A DNA stretch of 47,478 nucleotides from Bacteroidaceae bacterium (GCA_024697945.1 JAILRU010000120.1:1-47478); one strand, 5' to 3'; counted from the stretch's first letter, positions 1-9,421 are shown. Numbers and translations: made by a program. The notes: generated by a model not told the origin, from the letters alone.

Positions 1-132
1 GTGGAGAAGGACAGTGACATCAAGTGGAACTTCACCAAGTTCCTTATCTCTAAGGACGGCATGACCATCAAGCGCTACGCTCCAACTACAGAGCCGAAAG
101 ATTTTGAGAAGGACATTGAGGCAATGCTATAA
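1..132 (+). CDS. Glutathione peroxidase, 3' end only (partial at window edge)
   Basis: The window opens inside this gene; 43 codons and a TAA stop are visible. The tail contains IKWNFTKFL and an APTTEP segment, matching the C-terminal part of the complete glutathione peroxidase at 1979-2608 ([15 protein letters not shown]). The Trp-Asn of KWNFTKF belongs to the peroxidatic tetrad of this family (Cys, Gln, Trp, Asn). The enzyme reduces hydrogen peroxide and lipid hydroperoxides, in bacteria usually with thioredoxin as donor. The N-terminal part with the peroxidatic Cys lies outside the window. The stop is 7 nt before the patatin start, so the two are probably co-transcribed. Confidence 0.85.
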   Translation: MEKDSDIKWNFTKFLISKDGMTIKRYAPTTEPKDFEKDIEAML

Positions 133-139
133 GTTTGGC

Positions 140-1003
140 ATGAAGGACGTTGCACTTGTCTTATCAAGCGGAGGCGCGAGGGGGTTGGCGCATATCGGTG
201 TGATAGAGGAACTGGAGGCACAGGGCTATCGCATCACATCTATTGCGGGGTGCTCGATGGGTGCACTTATCGGCGGCTTTTATGCGGCCAGAAAGCTGGC
301 AGACTATCGCGAGTGGATGAAAACCATCGATCGTAAGAAAATGCGCGACCTCATTGACTTTTCCCTTAGTTGGAACCATATCGTGAAAGGCGAGCGCATC
401 ATCGAAGCTATGAAGGAAGTAGTGCCAGATGTGAATATCGAAGATTTGCCAATCCCATATTGTGCTGTCTCGACCGACTGGGAACACGGAGAGGAGGTGG
501 TGTTTCGTGAAGGCAGTCTCTACGAAGCCATTCGCGCAAGTATCTCGTTGCCATCGTTCTTTAATCCTGTGCGCAAAGACGGTCGGATACTCATTGATGG
601 GGGTGTAGTTAATCCGCTACCCCTGAACCGTGTAGTACGCCATGAAGGCGACATCCTTGTGTGTTCCGACGTCAGTGGTTACGATTATACGACACAAAGC
701 AACCAACAGCAAGTGGCACGGGAAAAGCGTAAGACCGACCGTTCTTTGGGAGGCATCATATTGAACAAGCTTATTCCAAAGAACATAGAGTTCAACTACA
801 TCACGCTTCTTTCGCGTTCGAGTTCACTTATGATTCGCCAGAACTCAAGGTTGATGGTACAACTTATGAAGCCTGATGTATACATAGACATCCAAATGAA
901 CAAGTATGGCGGGTTTGATTATGACAAATCCGAAAAGCTCATTACCATCGGTCGCAATAAGGCTCATCAGGCGATGAAAAAAAATGCATTAAATAGAATA
1001 TGA
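140..1003 (+). CDS. Patatin-like phospholipase
   Basis: A 287-residue serine hydrolase of the patatin/RssA-like family, acting on acyl esters of lipids with a Ser-Asp dyad. Visible motifs are the oxyanion-hole loop SSGGARG (residues 9-15), the nucleophile elbow GCSMG with Ser39, and the DGG motif with Asp153. No signal peptide is seen, so it is probably cytoplasmic or loosely membrane-bound. I chose the ATG at 140, because the upstream in-frame ATG at 104 would put 29 coding bases inside the preceding glutathione peroxidase gene and adds residues unlike the family; SSGGARG then sits near the N-terminus as usual. Its place between two glutathione peroxidases suggests membrane-lipid turnover or removal of peroxidised acyl chains; that is inference from position only. 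Confidence 0.9.
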   Translation: MKDVALVLSSGGARGLAHIGVIEELEAQGYRITSIAGCSMGALIGGFYAARKLADYREWMKTIDRKKMRDLIDFSLSWNHIVKGERIIEAMKEVVPDVNIEDLPIPYCAVSTDWEHGEEVVFREGSLYEAIRASISLPSFFNPVRKDGRILIDGGVVNPLPLNRVVRHEGDILVCSDVSGYDYTTQSNQQQVAREKRKTDRSLGGIILNKLIPKNIEFNYITLLSRSSSLMIRQNSRLMVQLMKPDVYIDIQMNKYGGFDYDKSEKLITIGRNKAHQAMKKNALNRI

Positions 1004-1040
1004 CGACACTGATTAAAGTAAAACTAATACAATTATTATT

Positions 1041-1982
1041 ATGGAAATCAAAGCAGTAAAATTCCGTAAAGACGGGTTCTATTCTCAGCCATTCGCATTT
1101 GGTGGCGAGGAAGGACAAGAGAAGTTTGACAAGAACATTCGTTATCGTGGCAGTCTGCAGAACTATCTGATAGACACTGGCGACGAAGTCATCTTGGTAG
1201 ATACCGGCCTGCCTGCAGGCTTCCCCGATGGTGCACCGGAGGAGACAGCGCCTATCTATATAGGTAAGAGCATCTGCGAATATATGGAGGCCTTGGCTGC
1301 ATTGGGATACAAGCCTGAGCAGGTGACGAAAATTCTGGTTACCCACAAGCATGCTGACCACACCGGTGAACTGAAGAGTTTCCCCAACGCAAAGATTTAT
1401 GTAAATGCGGAGGAAATGGATGCCGCAGAGCTTCAGGGACTCTCGAACCTCCTTCCCGTCAGCTATACCGATGGTGCCTACTACAACTTCCCTGAAAGCC
1501 AGAAGATTGCCAACGGCATTTACTACATCAAGGCCAAGGGCCATACCAAGGGCAACAGCATCGTTGTGGTGGAGATGGACGGTCTGTTCTACATGATTCA
1601 CGGCGACATCACCTATGTCGATGAGGCACTCTACGAGGACAAGCTGTCTATCGTTTTTGATGATCTGCCAGCTGCCCGCGAGACGCAGAACCGCATCCGT
1701 GAGTTTATCCGCAAGCACCCCACCGTCTATTGTGGCACCCATACACCACAGGGCTATGAGAATCTGGAGGCCAAGCGCGTGATGGATCTGGATAATCCCG
1801 TACCGACCATTCTGGCCGAAGTCGATTTTTCCAAGCAGGAAGCATCCGGTAAGTATGTCTGCTCCATCTGCGGCTACGTCTATGACCCAGCAGAGCACGA
1901 CGGTGTTGCCTTTGAAGACCTGCCCGAAGACTGGCGCTGTCCCCGTTGCAAGCAGCCGAAAGAGAAGTTTAATCCTGCATGA
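1041..1982 (+). CDS. MBL-fold metallohydrolase with C-terminal rubredoxin domain
   Basis: A 313-residue two-domain protein. Residues 1 to about 255 are a metallo-beta-lactamase fold with the metal-binding motif THKHADHTG (101-109), a further GHTKGNS segment and an IHGD segment. Residues 271-313 are a rubredoxin with two knuckles, CSICGY and CPRCK, which bind one iron. No flavodoxin domain is present, so this is not a classical flavodiiron protein; the fusion suggests an electron-transfer or sulfur/oxygen-detoxifying role. It is followed by a glutathione peroxidase whose ATG overlaps its stop codon (ATGA), which implies translational coupling. Substrate unknown. Confidence 0.85.
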   Translation: MEIKAVKFRKDGFYSQPFAFGGEEGQEKFDKNIRYRGSLQNYLIDTGDEVILVDTGLPAGFPDGAPEETAPIYIGKSICEYMEALAALGYKPEQVTKILVTHKHADHTGELKSFPNAKIYVNAEEMDAAELQGLSNLLPVSYTDGAYYNFPESQKIANGIYYIKAKGHTKGNSIVVVEMDGLFYMIHGDITYVDEALYEDKLSIVFDDLPAARETQNRIREFIRKHPTVYCGTHTPQGYENLEAKRVMDLDNPVPTILAEVDFSKQEASGKYVCSICGYVYDPAEHDGVAFEDLPEDWRCPRCKQPKEKFNPA

Positions 1983-2608
1983 CATTCATTATGAGACTGC
2001 TAATTACACTGCTGATGCCCGTTGTTTTTCTGCTGTCATGCAAAAATAACACAAGCGATATGAATACGATTTATGATTTTACCGCCCTCTCGAACAAGGG
2101 CAAGGAGGTGAGTTTTGCCGACTACAAGGGCAAGGTACTGCTCATCGTCAACACCGCCTCGAAGTGCGGCTTCACCCCTCAGTACGACGGACTAGAAGCC
2201 CTCTACCAGAAGTACAAGGACCAGGGACTCGTCATCATCGGCTTCCCCTGCGACCAGTTCGGCCATCAGGAGCCAGGCACCAATGAAGAGATAGAGGAGT
2301 TCTGCCGTCTGAATCACGGCGTCACCTTCCCACTGATGTCGAAGATAGAGGTCAACGGCGAGGGTGCACATCCCATCTACCAATGGCTGAAGAGTCAGGC
2401 AGGCTTTGCAGGCTTCGACCCTGCACATCCGCTCACTAAAATCCTCGACGAGATGTTTACCAAAGCTGACCCCGACTATGCCTCGAAGCCCGACATCAAG
2501 TGGAACTTCACCAAGTTCCTCATCAACAGAAAAGGCGAAGTGGTAGGACGTTTCGAGCCAACTACAGATCCCAGCGCCTTGGAACGTCCGATAGAGGAAC
2601 AGCTATAA
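1979..2608 (+). CDS. Glutathione peroxidase, lipoprotein form
   Basis: A 209-residue thiol peroxidase of the glutathione peroxidase family. The peroxidatic site is [12 protein letters not shown] (Cys instead of selenocysteine), the Gln motif is [12 protein letters not shown], and the Trp-Asn motif is KWNFTKFL. The N-terminus is a hydrophobic signal ending in LLSC, a lipobox, so the protein is probably a periplasm-facing lipoprotein. The ATG at 1979 overlaps the stop of the preceding gene; the next ATG (1991) gives a neater signal peptide starting MRLLIT and is an equally good start. It is the second peroxidase of this short cluster; the first, at the left edge, is visible only as its tail, so its location is unknown. 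It converges with the carAB-like gene, 50 bp away. Confidence 0.9.
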   Translation: MTFIMRLLITLLMPVVFLLSCKNNTSDMNTIYDFTALSNKGKEVSFADYKGKVLLIVNTASKCGFTPQYDGLEALYQKYKDQGLVIIGFPCDQFGHQEPGTNEEIEEFCRLNHGVTFPLMSKIEVNGEGAHPIYQWLKSQAGFAGFDPAHPLTKILDEMFTKADPDYASKPDIKWNFTKFLINRKGEVVGRFEPTTDPSALERPIEEQL

Positions 2609-2658
2609 CAAGATTTCTTACTGCCGCCAGGTGCCGATGACCTGGACGACGAAGGCGG

Positions 2659-5544
2659 TTAAAGATATGATAAATACAGGTAGTTCGTTTGAGCCGGATA
2701 TTCAGCAGCCAGAGTGTCAATCTGGTTGACGATAGGCTCGATGCCGAGCTCACCTCGCCATTTGCGAACTGTCAGGCCTGCCTTCTCCATGTTGACATAC
2801 GTCGAGCCTTGCTTCATCTCCTTCCCAAGTCCGAGGGCACGGGCTATCTGGAAGTCTGAGAAACCATAGACTTTGGCCTCTCGAAGCAGGCTGAGGAACT
2901 CGGGAGCCTCAAGGGTTTCGAGTAACTCAGAATAATCGGAGTATTCTGAATACTCTGACAGCCAGGAGAATTCGCGCAATCGCTCGTCGATGTTGATGAT
3001 GTGCCTGAGCTTCTCAAGAAACCAGCGGTCTATCTTTGTCCACCGATATATCTGTTCCACCGAGTAGCCCATCAGCATGGCTTTGGCAAGGACGAAGATG
3101 CGCATATCTGTTGCATGTTGCAAGGTTCTTGGGATGTCATCCACTTTGAGCGCTTTGTTATCTACGAAGCCGTGCATACCCTGACCTATCATGCGCAAGC
3201 CTTTCTGCATGGCCTCTTCGAAGGTGCGCCCGATTGCCATCACCTCGCCCACGCTCTTCATGCTGGAGCCGAGTTGGTGACTCACACCGTGGAACTTCGA
3301 GAGGTCCCAACGGGGAACCTTCACGACCACATAGTCGAGGGCTGGCTCGAAGAAGGCGCTGGTGGTCTTGGTGACGGTGTTTTTCAGTTCGAAGAGTCCG
3401 TAGCCGAGTCCCAACTTGGCTGCAACGAAGGCTAAGGGATAGCCTGTCGCTTTGCTTGCGAGAGCAGAAGAACGGCTCAGACGGGCATTGACCTCAATCA
3501 CGCGATAATCCTCAGAATAGGGGTCGAGGGCATATTGCACATTGCACTCGCCCACAATCCCTATGTGGCGAATGATTTTGATGGCAAGGGCACGAAGCTT
3601 GTGGTACTCGGAGTTGGAAAGGGTTTGCGACGGGGCAACCACAATCGACTCACCAGTATGGATGCCGAGCGGGTCGAAGTTCTCCATGTTGCAGACCGTG
3701 ATGCAGTTGTCGTAGCGGTCGCGAACCACTTCATACTCAATCTCTTTCCAGCCTCTCAGGGACTTCTCGACCAGGACTTGCGAGGAGAACGAGAAGGCTT
3801 CTTCTGCCTGAGTCTTAAGTTCTTCATCATTGTCGCAGAAGCCTGAACCGAGTCCGCCGAGGGCATAGGCAGCACGAAGAATGACTGGGAAACCCAACTC
3901 ATGAGCTGCCTTCTGTACCTCTTCGACTGTGTTGCAAGCCTCGCTCTTAATGGTCTTCACGCCAATCTCGTCAAGGCGCTTGACGAACAAGTCGCGGTCC
4001 TCCGTGTCGATGATGGCTTGTACGGGCGTGCCAAGAACCTTGACGCCGTATTTCTCGAAGACCCCCTTCTTGTAAAGCTCCACGCCACAGTTCAAAGCCG
4101 TCTGGCCACCGAAACTTAGCAGGATGCCGTCTGGCCGCTCCTTTTCGATGACGCGCTCTACGAACTCAGGTGTCACTGGTTGGAAATAGACTGTGTCCGC
4201 AACATCCTTTGATGTCTGTACCGTTGCAATGTTAGGGTTGATGAGTACCGACTTCACGCCCTCTTCCTTCAGCGCCTTCAACGCCTGAGCGCCACTATAG
4301 TCGAACTCTCCGGCCTGACCAATCTTCAATGCGCCGCTTCCAAGAAGGAGAACTTTCTTAGGAGGTAACTGCGCGCAGTTTTCGAGCGAAGCGAGGCTCT
4401 CCCCTTTACGGGGGAGCGGGGAGAGGGTCTGTATGAACTCATCAAACATCCACTCTGTATCAGTAGGCCCAGAGCAGGCTTCAGGATGGAACTGTGCCGA
4501 GAACCAAGGGTTGGTCTTGTGGCGGATGCCTTCGTTCGAGCCGTCGTTCATGTTCACGAAGAGCGGTTCCCAATCTGCAGGAAGCGTCGAGGCGTCAACG
4601 GCATAACCGTGATTCTGCGAGGTGATGAAGCATTGTGTGGTACCTACACGTTTCACGGGTTGGTTATGGCTGCGATGACCATATTTCAGCTTATAGGTCT
4701 TAGCTCCCGCAGCTCTTGCCAACAGCTGATTGCCGAGACAGATGCCCATGCATGGCCTTACGTTCTTATTATTAAGGAAGGCGCGGATATGCTCCACAGT
4801 CTTACTGCATTGTTCAGGGTCGCCGGGACCATTCGCGAGGAACAGGCCGTCAAACTCCAACTTGTTGAAGTCATAATCCCAAGGCACGCGAATGACCTCC
4901 ACGCCTCGCTTAATCAGGCAGCGGATAATATTCGCCTTCACGCCGCAATCCACTAAAACGACGCGTTTTAATTGATAATTGACAATTGATAATTGAGAAT
5001 TTTCGGGTTTGTAGGTAATCACTTCTTTACAGCTTACCTTCTCCACCCAGTTGATAGAGCCGTAATCTTCATTCTCAGGGAGATTGGTAGCAAATTTTTC
5101 ATTTTTCACTTTTCCCTTTTCATTTATCTCGATTCTCCCTCTCATCACTCCGTGCTCTCTCAGCAACTTCGTAAGCCTTCTCGTATCAACTCCTGTGATG
5201 GCAGGGATCTTCTCGCGCTTCAACCAGTTTGAAAGCGATTCTTTGGCGTTCCAATGCGAGTACTTCTCACTATAGTCTGCCACGATGAGGCCTTTAACAT
5301 GGATGCGCTCGCTCTCCATGAACTTTGGCAAAGGCTCGCCTCCAGTATCGGGAACTCCGTAGTTTCCAATCAAGGGATAGGTTGTGACAAGTATCTGCCC
5401 TGCATAGCTTGGGTCGGTCAGACTTTCGGGATAGCCGGTCATGGCAGTGTTGAACACAACTTCACCAACCGTATCTGCCTCATAACCAAACGACCAACCG
5501 CAGAACTCAGTCCCGTCACCAAGAATCAGCCTTGCTTCTTGCAT
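2659..5544 (-). CDS. carA: Carbamoyl-phosphate synthase: CarA fused to the N-terminal half of CarB
   Basis: A 961-residue fusion. Residues 1 to about 370 are a CarA-type class I glutaminase: GICLGNQ with nucleophile Cys269, and FHPEA with the catalytic His. Residues about 394-961 match the first half of CarB (carboxyphosphate ATP-grasp and oligomerisation parts), starting KKVLLLGSGALKIGQ and containing LRAAYALGGLGSGF. The protein stops at TNYLYLSYL, the point where normal CarB (about 1070 residues) goes on into its second ATP-grasp half and the allosteric domain. No second half is present in the window. Full CPSase makes carbamoyl phosphate from glutamine, bicarbonate and 2 ATP for arginine and pyrimidines. 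Tandem-repeat peptides lie in frame at about residues 139-150, 181-191 and 862-875, and a GC-rich repeat forms the CarA-CarB linker. Last gene of the pyrG-purF-glmS-asnB run. Confidence 0.85.
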   Translation of the reverse strand: MQEARLILGDGTEFCGWSFGYEADTVGEVVFNTAMTGYPESLTDPSYAGQILVTTYPLIGNYGVPDTGGEPLPKFMESERIHVKGLIVADYSEKYSHWNAKESLSNWLKREKIPAITGVDTRRLTKLLREHGVMRGRIEINEKGKVKNEKFATNLPENEDYGSINWVEKVSCKEVITYKPENSQLSIVNYQLKRVVLVDCGVKANIIRCLIKRGVEVIRVPWDYDFNKLEFDGLFLANGPGDPEQCSKTVEHIRAFLNNKNVRPCMGICLGNQLLARAAGAKTYKLKYGHRSHNQPVKRVGTTQCFITSQNHGYAVDASTLPADWEPLFVNMNDGSNEGIRHKTNPWFSAQFHPEACSGPTDTEWMFDEFIQTLSPLPRKGESLASLENCAQLPPKKVLLLGSGALKIGQAGEFDYSGAQALKALKEEGVKSVLINPNIATVQTSKDVADTVYFQPVTPEFVERVIEKERPDGILLSFGGQTALNCGVELYKKGVFEKYGVKVLGTPVQAIIDTEDRDLFVKRLDEIGVKTIKSEACNTVEEVQKAAHELGFPVILRAAYALGGLGSGFCDNDEELKTQAEEAFSFSSQVLVEKSLRGWKEIEYEVVRDRYDNCITVCNMENFDPLGIHTGESIVVAPSQTLSNSEYHKLRALAIKIIRHIGIVGECNVQYALDPYSEDYRVIEVNARLSRSSALASKATGYPLAFVAAKLGLGYGLFELKNTVTKTTSAFFEPALDYVVVKVPRWDLSKFHGVSHQLGSSMKSVGEVMAIGRTFEEAMQKGLRMIGQGMHGFVDNKALKVDDIPRTLQHATDMRIFVLAKAMLMGYSVEQIYRWTKIDRWFLEKLRHIINIDERLREFSWLSEYSEYSDYSELLETLEAPEFLSLLREAKVYGFSDFQIARALGLGKEMKQGSTYVNMEKAGLTVRKWRGELGIEPIVNQIDTLAAEYPAQTNYLYLSYL
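2920..2959. repeat. In-frame 9-nt array inside the CarB half
   Basis: Four 9-nt units are read on the coding strand as SEY, SEY, SDY, SEL. The same peptide units occur in gltD. Confidence 0.75.
4971..5002. repeat. In-frame heptamer array inside carA
   Basis: ATTGATA, ATTGACA, ATTGATA, ATTGAGA on the plus strand. On the coding (minus) strand it reads SQLSIVNYQL with no stop. Confidence 0.8.
5095..5130. repeat. In-frame GTGAAAA-type array inside carA
   Basis: The coding strand reads EINEKGKVKNEKF, the same repeat class as in dapL and pyrG. Confidence 0.65.
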
Positions 5545-5576
5545 TATGCATTATGAATTGTAAATTATGAATTAAA
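5541..5576. repeat. Heptamer-like array between asnB and the carA fusion
   Basis: ATTATGA / ATTGTAA / ATTATGA-type units fill the 27-bp spacer and include both the carA ATG (complement of 5542-5544) and the asnB stop (5572-5574). Confidence 0.7.
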
Positions 5577-7239
5577 AATAGGCTTGTTCATGCACGCCTT
5601 TCACAGCTCGGCCGCTGGGTTCATTCATGTTCTTGAAGGCAGCATCCCATTCGAGGGCGATAGCTGTGGAGCAGGCGACAGAGGCCTCTTGGTTAACGCT
5701 TCGGGCTGCGGAGTCGCTCGGGTAGTGTTCGGCAAAGATGCTGCGATAGTAGTATTCCTCCTTGTTGAGCGGCGGATTGATAGGGAAACGCTCGGCTGCG
5801 TGTGCCATCTGTTCGTCGGTCACGGCTTCGGAGGTTATCTTCTTCAGGGTGTCAATCCACGAATAACCTACGCCATCGCTGAACTGCTCCTTTTGTCGCC
5901 AAGCAATCTCCTCAGGTAACATATCTGCAAAGGCTTCGCGAACAATCTTCTTCTCGATTGTCGAGCCCGGACACATCTTCGCCTCCGGGTTCGTTCGCAT
6001 TGCCACATCGAGGAACTCTTTGTCGAGGAAAGGCACACGACCCTCAACGCCCCAAGCCGCAAGGCTCTTGTTAGCACGAAGGCAGTCGTAATAATGAAGC
6101 TTGCTGAGCTTGCGGACCGTCTCCTCATGGAAAGCCTTCGCGTTGGGCGCTTTGTGGAAGTAGAGGTAGCCCCCGAATATCTCGTCGGCTCCTTCGCCCG
6201 AGAGCACCATCTTGATTCCCATTGACTTAATGACACGAGCCAACAGATACATCGGTGTAGAGGCACGGACGGTTGTCACGTCATAAGTTTCGATGAAATA
6301 AATCACGTCGCGGATGGCGTCAAGTCCCTCCTGAATGGTGTAGTTGATTTCGTGGTGAACGGTGCCGATATGCTCTGCCACAAGTTTAGCCTTAGCAAGG
6401 TCGGGAGCACCCTTCAAGCCCACTGCGAAGCTGTGCAGTCGAGGCCAGTAAGCCCGTGTCTGAGAGTTATCCTCAATGCGATGCGCGCTGAACTTCTCAG
6501 CAATGGCAGAGACAACAGAGGAATCAAGACCGCCGCTGAGCAACACACCATAGGGCACATCGCTCATCAGCTGCCGCTTCACCGCTGCAGTCAGCGCATC
6601 TCGAATGGCATCGACGCTTGCCGCATTGTTCTTCACAGCATCATAGTCGAACCAGTCGCGCTTGTAATAGCGCTTGATGCCGGGCTCCTTACTCCAATAA
6701 TAGTGCCCAGGCAGGAAAGGCTCATAACGCTCACATTGCCCTTCGAGAGCCTTCAGTTCCGATGCCACATACACGGTTCCGTCGCTATCGTAACCAATAT
6801 AAAGAGGTATCACACCAATAGGGTCGCGAGCAATGAGGAACGCATCCTGCTCTTCGTCATAGAGCGCGAAGGCAAAGATGCCGCTGAGGTCTTCCATGAA
6901 ATCAATGCCCTTCTCACGATATAGCGCCAGGATCACCTCGCAGTCGCTGCCTGTCTGGAACTCATATTGCCCAGCATAGCGGCGTCGAATCTCCTGATGA
7001 TTGTATATCTCGCCATTGATTGCCAGTACTTGTTTCCTGTCGGGCGAGTACAACGGCTGCCCTCCACTTTCAGGGTCAACGATAGAGAGCCTTTCGTGAG
7101 CGAGGATGGCAGAGCCTCCACAATAAATTCCGCTCCAGTCCGGTCCACGATGGCGGATCTTCTGACTCATGCGCAACGCCTTGTCACGCAACTCGTGCGT
7201 CTGCTGCTTAATATTGAAAATACCTACAATTCCACACAT
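5572..7239 (-). CDS. asnB: Asparagine synthase B (glutamine-hydrolysing)
   Basis: A 555-residue enzyme, the usual AsnB length (E. coli 554). It makes asparagine from aspartate, ATP and glutamine. The N-terminus MCGIVGIF gives catalytic Cys2 of a class II (Ntn) glutaminase, with RHRGPD and NGEIYNH also present. The synthetase domain has the ATP pyrophosphatase P-loop LLSGGLDSS and the SGEGADEIFGGY segment. It lies 27 bp upstream of the CarA/CarB fusion and 64 bp after glmS. Its stop codon lies inside a short AT-rich tandem array, and the spacer to glmS contains another array (7245-7281) and a GC-rich hairpin. No damage seen. Confidence 0.96.
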   Translation of the reverse strand: MCGIVGIFNIKQQTHELRDKALRMSQKIRHRGPDWSGIYCGGSAILAHERLSIVDPESGGQPLYSPDRKQVLAINGEIYNHQEIRRRYAGQYEFQTGSDCEVILALYREKGIDFMEDLSGIFAFALYDEEQDAFLIARDPIGVIPLYIGYDSDGTVYVASELKALEGQCERYEPFLPGHYYWSKEPGIKRYYKRDWFDYDAVKNNAASVDAIRDALTAAVKRQLMSDVPYGVLLSGGLDSSVVSAIAEKFSAHRIEDNSQTRAYWPRLHSFAVGLKGAPDLAKAKLVAEHIGTVHHEINYTIQEGLDAIRDVIYFIETYDVTTVRASTPMYLLARVIKSMGIKMVLSGEGADEIFGGYLYFHKAPNAKAFHEETVRKLSKLHYYDCLRANKSLAAWGVEGRVPFLDKEFLDVAMRTNPEAKMCPGSTIEKKIVREAFADMLPEEIAWRQKEQFSDGVGYSWIDTLKKITSEAVTDEQMAHAAERFPINPPLNKEEYYYRSIFAEHYPSDSAARSVNQEASVACSTAIALEWDAAFKNMNEPSGRAVKGVHEQAYF

Positions 7240-7244
7240 GACAA

Positions 7245-7281
7245 CATTTACTATTTGACGATTTACAATTTACTATTTCAC
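7245..7281. repeat. Heptamer array between asnB and glmS
   Basis: CATTTAC, TATTTGA, CGATTTA, CAATTTA, CTATTTC follow in 7-nt register. Next to it is a GC hairpin (CCCCTC..GAGGGG, 7284-7298) followed by a T-run on the plus strand only. Confidence 0.7.
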
Positions 7282-7303
7282 TCCCCTCTCGGAGAGGGGC
7301 TTT

Positions 7304-9148
7304 TTATTCCACAGTAACACTCTTGGCGAGGTTCCTCGGGCGGTCAACGTCCTTACCCTTGCAGACGGCAATGTGGTAGGCGAGGAGCTGAAGAGGAATG
7401 CTGGCGATGAGGGGCTGGAAGCACTCCAGCGTGTCGGGCAGGGTGATGACGTGGTCGGCAAACTTCTGAATTTGGGTATCGCCTTCAGTGACAAGAGCCG
7501 TAACACGTCCACCTCGAGCACGAACCTCCTGAATATTACTAATAACTTTTTCATAAAGATGGTCACGCGTTGCAATGACAAAGACAGGCATCTCAGAATC
7601 GATTAGGGCAATAGGACCATGCTTCATCTCTGCTGCGGGATAGCCCTCGGCATGGATATAGCTGATCTCTTTCAACTTCAGCGCGCCTTCGAGGGCCAGC
7701 GGGAAGTTGTAGCCACGACCCAGGTAGAGGCAGTTCTTGGCATAGGTGAAGATGGGAGCAAGGCGTTCAATCTGTTCATTGCTCTTCAATGCCTGCTCCA
7801 TCTTTTCAGGAATCAGCGTCAGTTCTTTCACCATCTGCTGATATAATTCGTCGGGAATGGTCTGACGCTCTTTAGCTAAGCACAGCGCCAGCATCGAGAG
7901 CACCGTTACCTGACCCGTGAAGGCTTTGGTAGAGGCGACGCCAATCTCAGGACCTACGTGGATGTATGTTCCCGTATCCGTAGCACGAGGAATGCTGGAG
8001 CCGATAGCGTTGCAAATGCCGTAGATGAAGGCTCCCTGCTCCTTTGCCAATTGGATGGCTGCCAGCGTGTCGGCTGTCTCACCGCTCTGCGAGATGGCAA
8101 TCACCACGTCGTCTTTCGTCACCACTGGATTGCGATAGCGGAACTCTGAGGCATACTCCACCTCGCAGGGAATGCGGCACAAGCTCTCAAAAAGCTGTTT
8201 GCCGATAAGTCCGGCATGCCACGAAGTACCGCACGCCACAATCACGATGCGCTTCGCACTGAGAAGCTGTTTTCGATAGTCAATCATGGCAGAGAGCGTC
8301 ACGTGGTTGCCCTCCACATTGATGCGTCCTCGCATACAGTTATCCAGACACTCAGGCTGCTCGAAAATCTCCTTCAGCATGAAGTGCTCGTAGCCGCCCT
8401 TCTCTATCTGACCGAGGTCGATATCCACCGTCTTTACCTTCAACTCCTGTTCTTTGCCAAGAATGCTCATTATCTTAAGCTCTTCGCCCAGACGAATGAC
8501 AGCAATGTTGCCATCCTCCAGATACACCACCTTGTCCGTATAATCGATAATCGGACTGGCATCAGAGCCTATGAAGAATTCATCCTCGCCAATACCCACT
8601 ACAAGCGGACTTTGTTTGCGGGCAGCAATAATCTGGCTGGGGTCGCGCTTGTCCACGATAGCGATGGCATAGGCACCTATCACCTGATGCAGCGCCACCT
8701 GCACGGCTTCGAGCAGCGACAGGTTCTTCTTCACCATGATATACTCCACAAGCTGCACGAGGACCTCAGTATCTGTGTCGCTCTTGAACTCCACGCCCTT
8801 CGCCTGAAGCTGCGTCTTGATGTCGGCATAGTTCTCGATGATGCCGTTATGGATGATGGCAAGGTTGTGAGTGCTCGAATAGTGGGGGTGAGCATTTCGT
8901 GCCGAGGGCTCACCATGAGTCGCCCACCGCGTATGGGCGATACCCACACAGCCGGAGACATCCTTGTCGCTGCAATACTCTGTCAGGTTGTCAACCTTTC
9001 CTTTGGCCTTATATACATTGAGGTCGCCGCTATCGCTAATCATGGCTACGCCAGCACTGTCATAGCCTCGGTATTCAAGACGTTTTAAGCCTTTAATCAA
9101 AATGGGATAGGCACGCTTGGTGCCGATATATCCTACGATTCCACACAT
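7304..9148 (-). CDS. glmS: Glutamine-fructose-6-phosphate aminotransferase (GlcN-6-P synthase)
   Basis: A 614-residue enzyme that converts fructose 6-phosphate and glutamine into glucosamine 6-phosphate, the first step toward peptidoglycan and LPS amino sugars. It starts MCGIVGYIG (Cys2 nucleophile, class II glutaminase) and has EYRGYDSAG and TRWATHG; two SIS domains follow (SQSGETADT, VGPEIGVASTKAFTGQ), and it ends in the canonical LAKSVTVE. Length matches E. coli GlmS (609). It has its own likely promoter 57 nt upstream (9205-9235) and is separated from purF by 386 bp, so it may begin a glmS-asnB-carA transcript. No glmS ribozyme-like element was recognised upstream. Confidence 0.97.
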   Translation of the reverse strand: MCGIVGYIGTKRAYPILIKGLKRLEYRGYDSAGVAMISDSGDLNVYKAKGKVDNLTEYCSDKDVSGCVGIAHTRWATHGEPSARNAHPHYSSTHNLAIIHNGIIENYADIKTQLQAKGVEFKSDTDTEVLVQLVEYIMVKKNLSLLEAVQVALHQVIGAYAIAIVDKRDPSQIIAARKQSPLVVGIGEDEFFIGSDASPIIDYTDKVVYLEDGNIAVIRLGEELKIMSILGKEQELKVKTVDIDLGQIEKGGYEHFMLKEIFEQPECLDNCMRGRINVEGNHVTLSAMIDYRKQLLSAKRIVIVACGTSWHAGLIGKQLFESLCRIPCEVEYASEFRYRNPVVTKDDVVIAISQSGETADTLAAIQLAKEQGAFIYGICNAIGSSIPRATDTGTYIHVGPEIGVASTKAFTGQVTVLSMLALCLAKERQTIPDELYQQMVKELTLIPEKMEQALKSNEQIERLAPIFTYAKNCLYLGRGYNFPLALEGALKLKEISYIHAEGYPAAEMKHGPIALIDSEMPVFVIATRDHLYEKVISNIQEVRARGGRVTALVTEGDTQIQKFADHVITLPDTLECFQPLIASIPLQLLAYHIAVCKGKDVDRPRNLAKSVTVE

Positions 9149-9204
9149 AAATGTAATTTGCGATTTGACTGTTTACTAATTCCAAACATCTCTGAATTGC
9201 ACTG

Positions 9205-9235
9205 CAAAGTTAGTCAATCTGCAAGCATCACGCAA
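9205..9235 (-). promoter_or_regulatory. Bacteroidota-type promoter for glmS
   Basis: On the minus strand a -7 element TAACTTTG (9205-9212) lies 57 nt before the glmS start, with TTG (9233-9235) 20 nt further upstream, close to the TTTG / TAnnTTTG consensus. Confidence 0.6.
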
Positions 9236-9421
9236 GAAAACCGAACAAAATGTTATGAATTATCATCATTTTCTTGATTTATGTCATTTGTTTTTGCTGA
9301 TAATATTGCAAATAGAAGCCTAAATCGTTCTGGCATCGGTCTCAGTGTCTTTTCTACTACCCTGCATTCCCATTCGAGGGCAGAGGCATCATCGCCGTTA
9401 TTGCCATCTGAGTTGCCTCCT

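Noticed and set aside
942..1985. Long minus-strand open frame opposite the MBL-rubredoxin gene
   Set aside because: It lies fully antisense to a gene with clear zinc and rubredoxin motifs and shows no recognisable domain.
2609..2658. Remnant of the missing CarB second half after the fusion's stop
   Set aside because: All three minus-strand frames of the 50-bp gap were read; none resembles CarB, only a weak CCAGGT/ACCTGG hairpin is present.
7284..7303. Terminator between glmS and asnB
   Set aside because: The hairpin has its T-run only on the plus strand while the genes are on the minus strand; better seen as a member of the GC-rich repeat family.
8216..9088. 290-codon plus-strand frame opposite glmS
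   Set aside because: Antisense to a clear glmS; no signal peptide, domain or promoter.
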